Assembly (NCBI GenBank): GCA_009692205.1
Contig: SHZR01000013.1
Location: 1 to 64,000 of the forward strand
Direction of reading: 5' to 3'
Origin: Gemmatimonadota bacterium
GTDB taxonomy: Bacteria; Gemmatimonadota; Gemmatimonadetes; Longimicrobiales; Gaopeijiaceae
DNA length: 64,000 bases
This document shows, piece after piece, positions 42,786-51,878 of the stretch. Both the position numbers and the translations under genes were made by a program. Each line of letters starts with the position of its first letter. Positions within the stretch are counted from its first letter, which is position 1. The notes beneath the pieces are model-generated. The model saw only the letters and a list, made by a program, of their open reading frames with translations. It was not told the DNA's origin and did no database searches.

Positions 42786-43226
42786 TTGCCGAGTCCCCTC
42801 AAGACCCGCCTCCAGGCCGACCTGAACGTGGCCCGGAAGGCGCGCGACAAGTTCCGCACGCTGGTCCTCTCGACGATTCTTGCCGATCTGAAGTACCGCG
42901 AGATCGATGACAAGCGCGAGGCCGATGACGATGCCGTCGTGCAGGTCATCTCGCGCGCGATCAAGCAGAGGAAGGACGCAGCCGAACAGATGCGTGCCGG
43001 CGGGCGCGAGGAGCTCGCGGCGAACGAAGAGGCCCAGCTCGGGGTGCTCGCGGCATATCTGCCCGAGGGCATGACCGAGGCGGACGTGAGGGCCCTCGTG
43101 CGTGAAGCGATGGCGGGAGGAGCCACGCAGGTGGGGGCTGTGATGGCCGTACTCATGCCCAAGATCCGCGGGCGCTTCGATGGAAAGGAGGCGAATCGGG
43201 TCGCTCGGGAGGAGCTCGGCTCGTGA
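42786..43226 (+). CDS. GatB/YqeY domain-containing protein
   Basis: The 146 residues match the YqeY family related to the tail domain of GatB, the tRNA amidotransferase subunit. LKTRLQADLNVARKARDKFR, LSTILADLKYREID and the late LMPKIRGRFDGKEANRVAREEL are characteristic. A TTG start at 42786 gives the usual N-terminus; no better start is seen. The function is unknown, with a tRNA-related role suspected. It lies 45 bp after hinT and before mutS2. Confidence 0.92.
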   Translation: MPSPLKTRLQADLNVARKARDKFRTLVLSTILADLKYREIDDKREADDDAVVQVISRAIKQRKDAAEQMRAGGREELAANEEAQLGVLAAYLPEGMTEADVRALVREAMAGGATQVGAVMAVLMPKIRGRFDGKEANRVAREELGS

Positions 43227-43245
43227 GGTGTCCGGGCACTCCGGA

Positions 43246-45615
43246 ATGAGCGGACACGCGCTCGAGGTACTCGAGTTCGAGCGCGTTCTAGACCGGGTCT
43301 CGCGGCGTGCGTCCAGCGAGCTCGGGCGCGAGCGGGTGCGATCGCTCCGCCCTCGTGTGGAGCGCGAGGAGATCGTCCGCGAGCTCGGCCGCGTGGCCGC
43401 GGTGATGCGCTTCCGCGAGGCACGCCCGGACTGGGCCCTCGGCCCGGTGCCCGACGTGGGCGCGGCGCTCGGGCAGCTCGCGACTCAGGGTGCCGTGCTC
43501 GAGGCCGCGGAGCTGCACGGACTCGGCGTGCTGCTGGCGACGTCGCGCCTCTTGCGGGCCGAGCTCGCCGCCCGAGCCGCGGACCTGGCGGAGATCGCAT
43601 CGGTGCAGGCGCGGCTGGTCGACCTGCGCGCCCCGGAGGAAGCGATCATGCGCAGCGTGGACAGCGAGGGGCACGTCCTCGACACCGCGTCGCGAGAGCT
43701 CAAGAGCATCCGCGACCGCCTGAGGGGCGCGCACACGAAGATCGTGCGCAAGCTCGAGTCCTACCTGGGCGCGCTCCCCGAACGGGTCGTCGTCCCGGAC
43801 GCGTCGGTCACGATCCGCGACGGCCGCTACGTCGTCCCCGTGAGACGGGAGGGGAGGGGCGTCGTGGGAGGGGTGGTGCACGGCGAGTCGCAGACGGGCG
43901 CGACCCTCTTCGTCGAGCCCCCGGTCGCCATCGAGCTCATGAATCAGCTCCGGGACCTCGAGGGGGAAGAGGCGCGGGAGGTGCGCCGCATCCTCCGCGA
44001 GCTCACGGCCGAGCTGGCACCCCAGACGGACGCGATCCGCGGCGCCTTCGATGCTCTGGTCGACTTCGATGCGCTCGCCGCGCGGGCGCGGACCGCGGAC
44101 CTATGGGATGCGGTGGTTCCGGAGATCACTGCCGACGATACGCGGGGCCTGTGCATCCGCGAGGGAAGGCATCCGCTTCTGATCGAGTCGGGCGAGGGCC
44201 CGGTGGTACCGTTCGACCTCGAGCTGCTCTCCGACGAGCGCGCGCTCGTGGTGTCGGGGCCCAATACGGGCGGAAAGAGCGTCCTGCTCAAGGCCGTGGG
44301 CCTCATCGCCTCCCTGGCACAGAGCGGCGTCGTGCCTCCGGTGGGGGCGGGGACACGGCTGCCCGTGTTCGGGTCCGTGTTCGCCGACATCGGCGACGAG
44401 CAGTCGATCGCGCGGAATCTGTCGACGTTCTCGGCCCACCTCGCCAACCTGTCGGACATCGTGGCGAGCGCCGACGCGCACTCGTTGGTCCTCGTCGACG
44501 AGATGGGAACCGGGACCGATCCCGCCGAGGGCGCCGCGCTCGCGCGGGCCACGCTGGAGGAGCTGGTGCGGCGAGGCGCGACGATGCTGGTGACGTCGCA
44601 CCTGGGCGAGCTCAAGCGGCTCGACAGCGAAGGGAGTGGCATCGTAAACGCGTCGCTCCACTTCGACTCCGAGCGCATGGAGCCCACGTATCGCCTCGTG
44701 AAGGGTCGACCGGGTCGGAGCTACGGGCTCGCGATCGCGCGCCGGCTGGGATTCCCTCCCGAGGTGCTCGACCACGCAGAAGCGTACCGCGATCAGGGCG
44801 ACGGGCAGATGGACGAGCTCCTCGCCCGCTTGGAGCGTCACGAGCGCGAGGCGAGAGATCTCGCCGAAGCGTTGGACCTCGAGCGCGCGGAAGCGGCGAG
44901 GCTCCGCGCGGACGTCGAAGGACGGGAGCGCCTGTTGCGCGACGCGGAGCGCACCGCCGACGCGCGAGCCCGCGAGGACGCCCGCAAGCTGCTGCTGGAG
45001 GCGAGGCAGGAAGTCGAGGAGGCCATCCGCTCGCTCAAGGGCGCCGCGGCCGGGGGCGAGGTGCTGGAGGAAGCGTCGCGCGAGGCGCGCCGCAAGGTAG
45101 AGCAGGCCGCGGGGCGCCTGCGGGATCGGGCAGGAGCCCCGGCGAGCCGATCGCAGCCGTCAGCGTTCGCCCCAGGAGACCCGGTCCGCATTCGCACGAC
45201 GGGCTCGCTGGGTCGGCTCGTCGAGGTGCGGGCCGGTCGCGCGCTCGTGGAAGCCGGGGCCCTCCGGCTCGAGGTGGCGCTCGAAGACCTGGACGCGGAG
45301 GCGTCGCCGGCCGAGCGTGGGGAGCCGGGGCGTCGGCCGGGCGGATGGCGGGGGCCGGCTCGCGACGCCGCGCGCATCGAGGTGGACCTCCGCGGCCTGC
45401 GCGTGGACGAGATGGAGCGCGAGCTCACGCGCGCGCTCGACGATGCGCTGCTCGGCGACCTGAGCGAGCTACGTATCATTCACGGCAAGGGGACCGGAGC
45501 GCTCCGGCAGCGCGTGAGCGAGATTCTCGCGAGCGACGCGCGTGTGAGCGAGTTCCGCATGGGAGGGATCGGTGAGGGTGGCGCAGGCGTGACGGTGGCG
45601 AGGTTCAGGTCATGA
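43246..45615 (+). CDS. mutS2: endonuclease MutS2
   Basis: MutS2 suppresses recombination and in some bacteria rescues collided ribosomes. The product has 789 residues. The MutS core and clamp precede the ATPase with Walker A GPNTGGKS at 338-345 and VDEMGTGTDPAEGAALARA. A long coiled coil (about 515-640) is followed by a KOW-like strand region and a C-terminal Smr domain (IEVDLRGLRVDEMEREL, IIHGKGTGALR). ATG 43246 and GTG 43228 are both possible starts. The stop overlaps dnaG. Confidence 0.95.
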   Translation: MSGHALEVLEFERVLDRVSRRASSELGRERVRSLRPRVEREEIVRELGRVAAVMRFREARPDWALGPVPDVGAALGQLATQGAVLEAAELHGLGVLLATSRLLRAELAARAADLAEIASVQARLVDLRAPEEAIMRSVDSEGHVLDTASRELKSIRDRLRGAHTKIVRKLESYLGALPERVVVPDASVTIRDGRYVVPVRREGRGVVGGVVHGESQTGATLFVEPPVAIELMNQLRDLEGEEAREVRRILRELTAELAPQTDAIRGAFDALVDFDALAARARTADLWDAVVPEITADDTRGLCIREGRHPLLIESGEGPVVPFDLELLSDERALVVSGPNTGGKSVLLKAVGLIASLAQSGVVPPVGAGTRLPVFGSVFADIGDEQSIARNLSTFSAHLANLSDIVASADAHSLVLVDEMGTGTDPAEGAALARATLEELVRRGATMLVTSHLGELKRLDSEGSGIVNASLHFDSERMEPTYRLVKGRPGRSYGLAIARRLGFPPEVLDHAEAYRDQGDGQMDELLARLERHEREARDLAEALDLERAEAARLRADVEGRERLLRDAERTADARAREDARKLLLEARQEVEEAIRSLKGAAAGGEVLEEASREARRKVEQAAGRLRDRAGAPASRSQPSAFAPGDPVRIRTTGSLGRLVEVRAGRALVEAGALRLEVALEDLDAEASPAERGEPGRRPGGWRGPARDAARIEVDLRGLRVDEMERELTRALDDALLGDLSELRIIHGKGTGALRQRVSEILASDARVSEFRMGGIGEGGAGVTVARFRS

Positions 45616-47405
45616 TCGCGGACGACATGGTCGAGGAGGTCCGCGCGCGCGCGGACATCGTGGACGTGATCGGCGAGTTCGTCGCGCTCAAGAAGTCCGG
45701 CCGCGAGTACAAGGCGAACTGCCCGTTCCACGAGGAGCGCACCCCGAGCTTCTACGTGGTCCCCGACAAGGGCTTCTTCAAGTGCTTCGGCTGCGGGAAG
45801 TCCGGCGACGTCTTCTCCTTCGTGATGGAGAAGCAGGGGATGGACTTCGTGGAGGCCGTCAAGCACGTGGCCGCGAGGTCCGGCGTGGAGGTGCGGGAGG
45901 TGAAGAGGGGTCGCGAGGAGGAGGATCCCCATCGCGCGCTCTACGAGATCAACGCGTTCGCGCGCGACTGGTTCCGCAAGCAGCTCCTCGACGAGAAGGT
46001 GGGAGAGCGGGCGAGGGCGTACCTGCACAACCGGGGCGTGGGTCCCGAGATCGCCGAGCGGTTCGGGCTGGGCTACGCGCCCGACGAATGGCGCGCGCTC
46101 AAGGAGGCTGCGGCCACCCACGGCCTCGACGAGGCGCTCATGCTCGAGGTCGGACTCCTCGGCAAGAGCGAGAAGTCCGACGAGCCCTACGACCGCTTCC
46201 GCGACCGCATCATCTTCCCGATCGAGGGGCTCTCGGGCCGGGTGATCGCCTTCGGCGGGCGCATCCTACGGGCAGACGCCAAGGACGCTCCCAAGTACTA
46301 CAACAGCCCCGAGACCCCGATCTATCAGAAGGGGCACAACCTCTACGGCCTCTCCTGGGCGCGTCACGCGATCCGGAAGGACGAGAAGGTGCTGGTCGTC
46401 GAGGGATACATGGACGTCGTGTCGCTCGCCGCGCGCGGCTTCGAGAACGTGGTGGCGCCGCTGGGGACCGCCCTGACCCACGACCAGGCGCGTCTGCTCT
46501 CGAAGTACTGCACGCGCGTGCTCCTCCTCTTCGACTCCGACGCCGCCGGACTGAAGGCCACCTTCCGGGGGGGCGACGTGCTGCTCGAGGAGGGCTTCCA
46601 TCCCGCGGTCGTGACCCTCCCGAGCGGGGAGGATCCCGACACGGTGGTGCGGAAGGAAGGTCCCGAGGCGCTGAAGAGGTACATGGACGACGCGCTCGAC
46701 GTCCTCGATCGAAAGCTCCAGATCCTGGAGCAGAAGGACTTCTTCTCGACGATCGAGCGCACGCGCTCCGCCGTCGACCGTCTCCTCCCGACGCTCCGGG
46801 CCGCCGCCGATCCCGCACTCAGGGATATCTACGTGGACAAGGTCGCCAAGCGCACGGGGGTGCGGAGGGAGACCCTCGAGGCGGAAATGAAGCGGACGCG
46901 TCGACGCCCGGCTCTTGGTGTCGACTCCGCGACTGCGCGCCCGCCCGCGAAGGCCGCCGCGCGTGTTTCCAGGTCTGGAGCGGAGCTCATGCTCCTGTTG
47001 CTGATGGTTCGAGGAGCCGACTGGGTGGAGCGGGCCGCCGAGGTCATCTCGGGCGAGGACTTTGACGATCCGCACAACCGGGCCATCTTTCAGGCGCTTC
47101 TCGACAACCCCGAGATGCGTTCTCCCCCGTCGTCCATGGACCCCGTGGCGGCGCAGCGACTCGAAGGCATGCTGTCGGATTCGCAGGAGATCGGCCACGG
47201 GATCGAGGTCTTCGCAGACTCCGTGAAGCGGATTAGGGTTTCGGCACTCGATCGTCGGATCCGAGCGCTGCAGGAGCAGGCAGAGGCGGCGACGACCGAG
47301 AAAGAGAAGAGCGGGCTGACGGTGGAGATGCACGGGTTGGCGCAGGAACGGCGCGAGCTCGACCCGCCGATCGGGCGTCCGCGGCACGCGGGGCTTGAGG
47401 CATGA
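45612..47405 (+). CDS. dnaG: DNA primase
   Basis: DnaG makes RNA primers for replication. The product has 597 residues. The N-terminal CHC2 zinc finger reads CPFHEERTPSF and then CFGCGKSGDVF. The TOPRIM region includes VLVVEGYMDVVSLAARG and LLLFDSDAAGLKA. The C-terminal helicase-binding domain from about 455 is less conserved. It is coupled to mutS2. rpoD, a common neighbour of dnaG, is not here. Confidence 0.96.
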   Translation: MIADDMVEEVRARADIVDVIGEFVALKKSGREYKANCPFHEERTPSFYVVPDKGFFKCFGCGKSGDVFSFVMEKQGMDFVEAVKHVAARSGVEVREVKRGREEEDPHRALYEINAFARDWFRKQLLDEKVGERARAYLHNRGVGPEIAERFGLGYAPDEWRALKEAAATHGLDEALMLEVGLLGKSEKSDEPYDRFRDRIIFPIEGLSGRVIAFGGRILRADAKDAPKYYNSPETPIYQKGHNLYGLSWARHAIRKDEKVLVVEGYMDVVSLAARGFENVVAPLGTALTHDQARLLSKYCTRVLLLFDSDAAGLKATFRGGDVLLEEGFHPAVVTLPSGEDPDTVVRKEGPEALKRYMDDALDVLDRKLQILEQKDFFSTIERTRSAVDRLLPTLRAAADPALRDIYVDKVAKRTGVRRETLEAEMKRTRRRPALGVDSATARPPAKAAARVSRSGAELMLLLLMVRGADWVERAAEVISGEDFDDPHNRAIFQALLDNPEMRSPPSSMDPVAAQRLEGMLSDSQEIGHGIEVFADSVKRIRVSALDRRIRALQEQAEAATTEKEKSGLTVEMHGLAQERRELDPPIGRPRHAGLEA

Positions 47406-47433
47406 ATGACAGGAACGTGAACAAAGGGAGCCG

Positions 47434-48186
47434 ATGACGGACCAGCGTGGCACAGACCTGAAGGAGCTGCAGAAGCTCGATAAGCACATCGCGGATGCCC
47501 GCCGCAGGATCGGCGAGTTCGATCCGCGCCTCTTGGAAGTCGAGGAGCCGGCACTGCTCCTGGAGAGCGAGCTCGGCACCGCCCGCGCGCGCCTCCAGGA
47601 ATTGAAGCTGGAAGAGCGGCGCCTCGATCTCGGGACCGAGGAGAAGCGGACGCGCCGCAAGCGTCTCGACGAGCGAATCTTGTCGGTTCGCAATCTCCGC
47701 GAAGAGGCCGCCGTGACCGCCGAGCTGGAGGCGGTGAAGAGGGCGCTCCAGAACGACGAGCAGGAGGCGATGAGCCTCATCGATCAGCTTCGCAAGCTGG
47801 AGGAGCGCACCGCCGATCTCGAGACGAGATACTCGGAGGCCAGCGAGCACCTCGGTCCGAAGCGGGATGCGCTTCTGACGGAGCGGACCGAGGCGCAGAA
47901 GGAACTCGAGTCGCTCCGGGCGGAGCGCGCGCGCTTCGTGGGCGACGTCAGCCCCGCGGGGCTCAAGGTCTACGACGCGATTCGCTCGGGTGGTCGCACG
48001 ATCGCGGTGTCAGACCTGACGGAGGACGGAGCGTGCGGCCACTGTTTCAGCATGGTGCCGATCCAGCTCCGTAACGAGATCCGGCGCGGGCTTCAGATCA
48101 TCCGGTGCGAAGGATGCGGCGTCATCCTCACGTCGGCCACGCCAGCCGACGCAGCGCCCGCCGCGACCGAGGGCCAGGGAGCGTAG
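47434..48186 (+). CDS. coiled-coil zinc-ribbon protein (CT398/CdsZ-like)
   Basis: The product has 250 residues. A long helical hairpin (about 5-170) rich in Glu, Arg and Leu leads to a C-terminal zinc ribbon with CGHCFSMVPIQLRNEI and CEGCGVIL. This is the pattern of the C4-type zinc-ribbon family related to CT398, sometimes called DksA-like. The biochemical role is unresolved. It follows dnaG by 28 bp and precedes recJ by 2 bp, so a link to replication or repair is possible but unproven. Confidence 0.85.
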   Translation: MTDQRGTDLKELQKLDKHIADARRRIGEFDPRLLEVEEPALLLESELGTARARLQELKLEERRLDLGTEEKRTRRKRLDERILSVRNLREEAAVTAELEAVKRALQNDEQEAMSLIDQLRKLEERTADLETRYSEASEHLGPKRDALLTERTEAQKELESLRAERARFVGDVSPAGLKVYDAIRSGGRTIAVSDLTEDGACGHCFSMVPIQLRNEIRRGLQIIRCEGCGVILTSATPADAAPAATEGQGA

Positions 48187-48188
48187 GG

Positions 48189-49943
48189 GTGCCCGGGGGG
48201 CCGAGCCGGGCCGCGACCCGCCTCCGGCCACCCGACCCCCTCTGGCGCGAACCCGATCCGCCGGACGCGGCTCGGGTTCGCGAACTCGCGGCCGGGCTGC
48301 GTCTCCCGGAGGCCGTCTGCTCGGTCCTGGCAGCGCGCGGCATCACGACGGTGCCGGACGCGAAGCGGTTCCTGCGCCCGCGCATGGACCAGCTGCACGA
48401 CCCCGCGTCGCTCGCAGACGGCCCCCTCGCGGCGGATCGCATCGTGCGGGCGATCCGTGCGGGCGAGACGATCTTGGTCCACGGCGACTACGACGTGGAC
48501 GGCATCTGCGCCACGGCCCTCCTCACGCGATGGCTCCGCACGTTCGGTGGCACGGTCGTGCCGTTCGTGCCGCATCGCCTGCGGGACGGCTACGACTTCT
48601 CGGAAGCGGGGCTCGCTGTCGCACGGGAGGCGGGTGCCAGCCTGATCGTCACCGCCGACTGCGGCACACTCGCGCACGAGACCGTCCGCCGAGCTCGCGC
48701 GAGCGGCATCGACGTCGTCGTGACCGATCACCACACCGTGGGGTCCGAGCTGCCGGACGCCGTGGCGGTCGTCAATCCGCGCCGACCGGACTGCCCCTAT
48801 CCCGAGAAGGGCCTCTGCGGCACCGGGCTCGTCTACAAGCTCTGTGAGCTCATCGGCGCGGTCCTCGGCGCGCCGCCGGGGGCGCTCGAGGAGTACCTCG
48901 ACCTGGTCGCGCTTGCCACCGTCGCGGACCTGGTGCCGCTCGTGGGGGAGAACCGCGTGTTGGTGACGAACGGCCTCCGTCGCTTTGCGAGCAGCCGGAT
49001 TCCCGGGGTCCGGGCGCTCATGCAGTCGGCCGGCGTCGGGATCGAGGAGGTGACGGCGGGGAAGGTGGGCTTCGTCCTCGCCCCACGGATGAACGCCGCG
49101 GGCAGGATCGGGGAGTCGGCCGACGCGTTGCGCCTCTTGCTCACGGAGGACGAAGCCGAGGCGCGGGTGCTGGCAGACGGGCTCGACCGCACGAACCGCG
49201 CGAGGCAGGAGGAGGACGGTCGCACGCTCGAGGAAGCGCTCGCGCTGCTGTCGCGCGAGTACGACCCGGACGCCGACTTCGGCGTCGTGCTGGCGTCCGA
49301 GGGATGGCACCCTGGGGTCATCGGCATCGTCGCGTCCCGCGTGGTCGAAGCGATCCACCGTCCCGTCGTTCTCATTGCGCTCGACGGCGACAAGGGCAGG
49401 GGGAGCGCACGCTCGATCCCGGGCTTCCACCTCTTCGAGGCCCTGAGCGAGTGCGCCGGCCACCTACGACGCTTCGGGGGCCATCGCCAGGCTGCCGGCA
49501 TGGACATCGGCCGCGAGGCCCTGCCTGATTTCCGTGCCGCGTTCAACGCCGCGGCGCGCGCGCGCCTCAGGCCCGAGGACCTCCGACCGGCACTCCGGCC
49601 CGACGTCGAGGTGGACCTCGGCATCGTGGACGCCGACCTCATCCATTGGCTCTCGTACCTGGGCCCGCACGGCATGGGCAATCCCGGCCCGATCTTCCTG
49701 GTGAAGGACGTCGCGCTCGAGCGGGCGCGCCTCGTGGGAGACCGCCACCTGAAGGCTGCGATCGCCGCCCACGGCAGTCGCCTCGAGGCGATCGGCTTCG
49801 GGCTGGCCGACCGGTATCCTCCGGCGACCGTCGGCGATCGCCGTTTCGACGTGCTCTTCAAGCTCGAGCTGAACGAATGGAAGGGCGTTGCCCGCCCCCA
49901 GGCGAAGCTGGTGGATCTGCGGCCCGCGGCGGCGGCACCATGA
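48189..49943 (+). CDS. recJ: single-stranded-DNA-specific exonuclease RecJ
   Basis: RecJ is a 5'-3' exonuclease on single-stranded DNA used in recombination and mismatch repair. The product has 584 residues from GTG 48189. The DHH-family motifs are ILVHGDYDVDGICATALL, VTADCGTLAHE and VVTDHHTVG. The DHHA1 part has GGHRQAAGMDIG, and an OB-like domain follows. The frame extends into the zinc-ribbon gene, which is unlikely. The stop overlaps rsmD. Confidence 0.95.
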   Translation: MPGGPSRAATRLRPPDPLWREPDPPDAARVRELAAGLRLPEAVCSVLAARGITTVPDAKRFLRPRMDQLHDPASLADGPLAADRIVRAIRAGETILVHGDYDVDGICATALLTRWLRTFGGTVVPFVPHRLRDGYDFSEAGLAVAREAGASLIVTADCGTLAHETVRRARASGIDVVVTDHHTVGSELPDAVAVVNPRRPDCPYPEKGLCGTGLVYKLCELIGAVLGAPPGALEEYLDLVALATVADLVPLVGENRVLVTNGLRRFASSRIPGVRALMQSAGVGIEEVTAGKVGFVLAPRMNAAGRIGESADALRLLLTEDEAEARVLADGLDRTNRARQEEDGRTLEEALALLSREYDPDADFGVVLASEGWHPGVIGIVASRVVEAIHRPVVLIALDGDKGRGSARSIPGFHLFEALSECAGHLRRFGGHRQAAGMDIGREALPDFRAAFNAAARARLRPEDLRPALRPDVEVDLGIVDADLIHWLSYLGPHGMGNPGPIFLVKDVALERARLVGDRHLKAAIAAHGSRLEAIGFGLADRYPPATVGDRRFDVLFKLELNEWKGVARPQAKLVDLRPAAAAP

Positions 49944-50461
49944 GGATCATCGCGGGCCGGTGGCGTGGGCATCGTCTGAAGACCCTCCACGGAAGAGACG
50001 TCCGCCCGACCTCCGACCGGGTGCGGGAGGCCTGGATGTCGGCGCTCGGCGGCCGGATCGTGGGCGCGCGCGTGGTCGATCTCTTCGCCGGTTCGGGCGC
50101 GCTGGGCCTCGAGGCGCTGAGCCGTGGTGCGGAGTCTGTGGTCTTCGTCGACCGGGCGCGCGGCGCGCTCAAGCTCCTGCGTGCCAACATCGAGCTCCTC
50201 GGGGCCGAGTCGGAGTGCCGCGTATCGGAGGGCGAGGTCTTTCACTTCCTCGACTCCGTCACCGAGCCGTTCGACCTCGCGCTGGCGGATCCGCCCTACG
50301 CGCGGGGCGAGGCCCAGCGGCTCGTCGACCGGTTCCTGAAGGAATCCTTTGCCAAGGAACTCTGGTTGGAGCATCCTTGGCGCGAGTCCCTCGAGCTTCC
50401 GGAGTGGGCTCGCACGCGTCGCTACGGCGACACCGCGCTCTCCACGATTAAGGCCCCATGA
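49940..50461 (+). CDS. rsmD: 16S rRNA (guanine966-N2)-methyltransferase RsmD
   Basis: RsmD methylates G966 of 16S rRNA. The product has 173 residues: MRIIAGRWRGHRLKTL, RPTSDRVREAWMSALGGR, VVDLFAGSGALGLEALSRGA and the catalytic DPPY in LALADPPYARG. ATG 49940 overlaps the recJ stop, and the stop overlaps coaD. The rsmD-coaD pair is very widespread. Confidence 0.95.
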   Translation: MRIIAGRWRGHRLKTLHGRDVRPTSDRVREAWMSALGGRIVGARVVDLFAGSGALGLEALSRGAESVVFVDRARGALKLLRANIELLGAESECRVSEGEVFHFLDSVTEPFDLALADPPYARGEAQRLVDRFLKESFAKELWLEHPWRESLELPEWARTRRYGDTALSTIKAP

Positions 50462-50961
50462 AGAGACCTCGTCCGGTGGTGGCGCTGTATCCGGGATCCT
50501 TCGACCCGATCACACACGGCCACGAGGATCTGGCACGGCGGGCGCTGACCGTGGCCGACCGGCTCATCGTCGCGGTGGCGCACACATCCACCCACGACAA
50601 GAAGGGCCTCTTCGACATCGACGAGCGCATCCGCCTCATCGAGGACGTGTTCGCCGACGAGGACCGCATCGAGGTGAAGTCGTTCGAGGGCCTCCTCGTC
50701 GACTTCGCCCGTGCGCAGAAGGCACCCCTCGTGGTCCGCGGGCTCCGGGCGGTCTCGGACTTCGAGTACGAGCTTCAGATGGCCCAGATGAACCAGGAGC
50801 TCTGGCCCGAGATCGAGACCATCTTCCTGGTGCCCGACGTGCGCTACTCGTTCCTGTCGGCGTCGCTGGTGCGCCAGGTGGCCCAGCTCGGCGGGGACGT
50901 GTCCAGCTTCGTGTCTGGGCCGGTTCTGAAGGGGCTGAAACGCAAGCTGAGGAAGAGGTAG
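50458..50961 (+). CDS. coaD: phosphopantetheine adenylyltransferase
   Basis: CoaD makes dephospho-CoA from 4'-phosphopantetheine and ATP. The product has 167 residues: ALYPGSFDPITHGHEDLARR with the nucleotidyltransferase T/HxGH motif, LVVRGLRAVSDFEYELQMAQ, and YSFLSASLVRQVAQLGGDV. It closes the mutS2-coaD gene run; a 121-bp gap follows. Confidence 0.96.
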   Translation: MKRPRPVVALYPGSFDPITHGHEDLARRALTVADRLIVAVAHTSTHDKKGLFDIDERIRLIEDVFADEDRIEVKSFEGLLVDFARAQKAPLVVRGLRAVSDFEYELQMAQMNQELWPEIETIFLVPDVRYSFLSASLVRQVAQLGGDVSSFVSGPVLKGLKRKLRKR

Positions 50962-50972
50962 GCGGGTTTTTC

Positions 50973-51002
50973 TTGCCCCCTCAAACGTTTCCTTTTTACT
51001 AT
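50973..51002 (+). promoter_or_regulatory. candidate promoter for the partner-switching genes
   Basis: TTGCCC (50973-50978) and TACTAT (50997-51002) are 18 bp apart in an AT-rich patch after coaD. The predicted leader before the STAS gene ATG is about 75 nt. Confidence 0.45.
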
Positions 51003-51082
51003 TCATTTCGCCGATCGGGCCATCCGGGCGCACTTCCCGTGTCAGGGCCCGACCTTTCGACCTAGCCAGGAGCATCGCTCTC

Positions 51083-51415
51083 ATGGGGTTTCGGGTGTCG
51101 CAGAACGGTGAAGTGACCCTGGTCGAGGTCGAGGGTCAGCTCATCGTCGGGAACCGCCGAGAGCTCAAGCAACAGGTCTTGGATCGACTGCAGGGCGGCG
51201 ACCGCAAGTTCGTCGTCGACTTCGCGAGCACGGGGTACATCGACTCGTCGGGTCTCGGCGTGTTGGTGAGCCTCTCCAAGAAGATCCGCGAGCAGGGAGG
51301 CGAGCTCCGCCTCTCCAGCCTCAATGAGGATCTGCGCACGCTGTTCGAGCTGACCAAGCTCGATACGCTCTTCCGCATCGCGGACACGAAGGAAAAGGCC
51401 CTGGAGGGGTTCTAG
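51083..51415 (+). CDS. STAS-domain anti-anti-sigma factor
   Basis: This is a SpoIIAA/RsbV-like protein. The 110 residues form one STAS domain: VEGQLIVGNRRELKQQV, FVVDFASTGYIDSSGLGVLV with the phosphorylatable Ser in the DSSGLG motif, and LRLSSLNEDLRTLFELTKL. When unphosphorylated it would bind the kinase encoded next and free that kinase's target. It is followed four bases later by the kinase gene. Confidence 0.93.
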   Translation: MGFRVSQNGEVTLVEVEGQLIVGNRRELKQQVLDRLQGGDRKFVVDFASTGYIDSSGLGVLVSLSKKIREQGGELRLSSLNEDLRTLFELTKLDTLFRIADTKEKALEGF

Positions 51416-51419
51416 GAGC

Positions 51420-51878
51420 GTGATCGATCCGCACCAGACCACGGATGGCGAGCTCGTTCTCGAGCTGCCGACCGACATCCGCACGATCGAGCATGCGGTC
51501 CAATACGTCATTGGGCGGTGTCCCTCCTGTGCCGAGGAAGCGCGGCGCCTGAATCTCAACTTCCGTGTGGGACTCACGGAGGCGCTCGCCAACGCGATGC
51601 TCTACGGCAACTCGCGTGATCCCTCGAAGCGCGTGCTGGTCGAGATCGCGTTCCTCCAGGAGTGCATCGAGGCTCGGGTGACGGACCAGGGCGACGGCTT
51701 CGATCCGGCTTCCGTGCCCGATCCCACGACGCCGGAGAACCTGTCGAAGCCCTGCGGGCGTGGCCTCTTCCTCATGCGGAAGCTCTGCGACGAGGTCAAG
51801 TACAACGCTCAGGGCAATCAGGTGACGCTCGTCCTGAGGCTGGAGTCGGGCGGCCTGGAGGGCGGCGTCCAGGCGTGA
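51420..51878 (+). CDS. anti-sigma-type serine kinase (RsbW/SpoIIAB-like)
   Basis: The 152 residues form a GHKL ATPase domain: N-box GLTEALANAMLYGN, DQGDGFDPASVP as the G1 box, and GRGLFLMRKLCDEV as the G2 box. Such kinases phosphorylate the STAS partner and sequester a sigma factor or another target. The GTG start follows the STAS stop by four bases. A CPSC motif near residue 36 is unusual for the family and might allow metal or redox sensing, though this is speculation. No sigma factor gene is adjacent. Confidence 0.9.
   Translation: MIDPHQTTDGELVLELPTDIRTIEHAVQYVIGRCPSCAEEARRLNLNFRVGLTEALANAMLYGNSRDPSKRVLVEIAFLQECIEARVTDQGDGFDPASVPDPTTPENLSKPCGRGLFLMRKLCDEVKYNAQGNQVTLVLRLESGGLEGGVQA

Noticed and set aside
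42203-43600. Upstream continuation of the minus-strand hypothetical gene (607 codons in all)
   Set aside because: The part above 42202 is antisense to hinT, yqeY and mutS2 and is Arg/Ser/Pro-rich shadow sequence.
50961-50980. Terminator after coaD (GGCGGG then TTTTTC)
   Set aside because: The candidate arms GGCGGG and CTTGCC pair poorly and the T-run falls in the loop.
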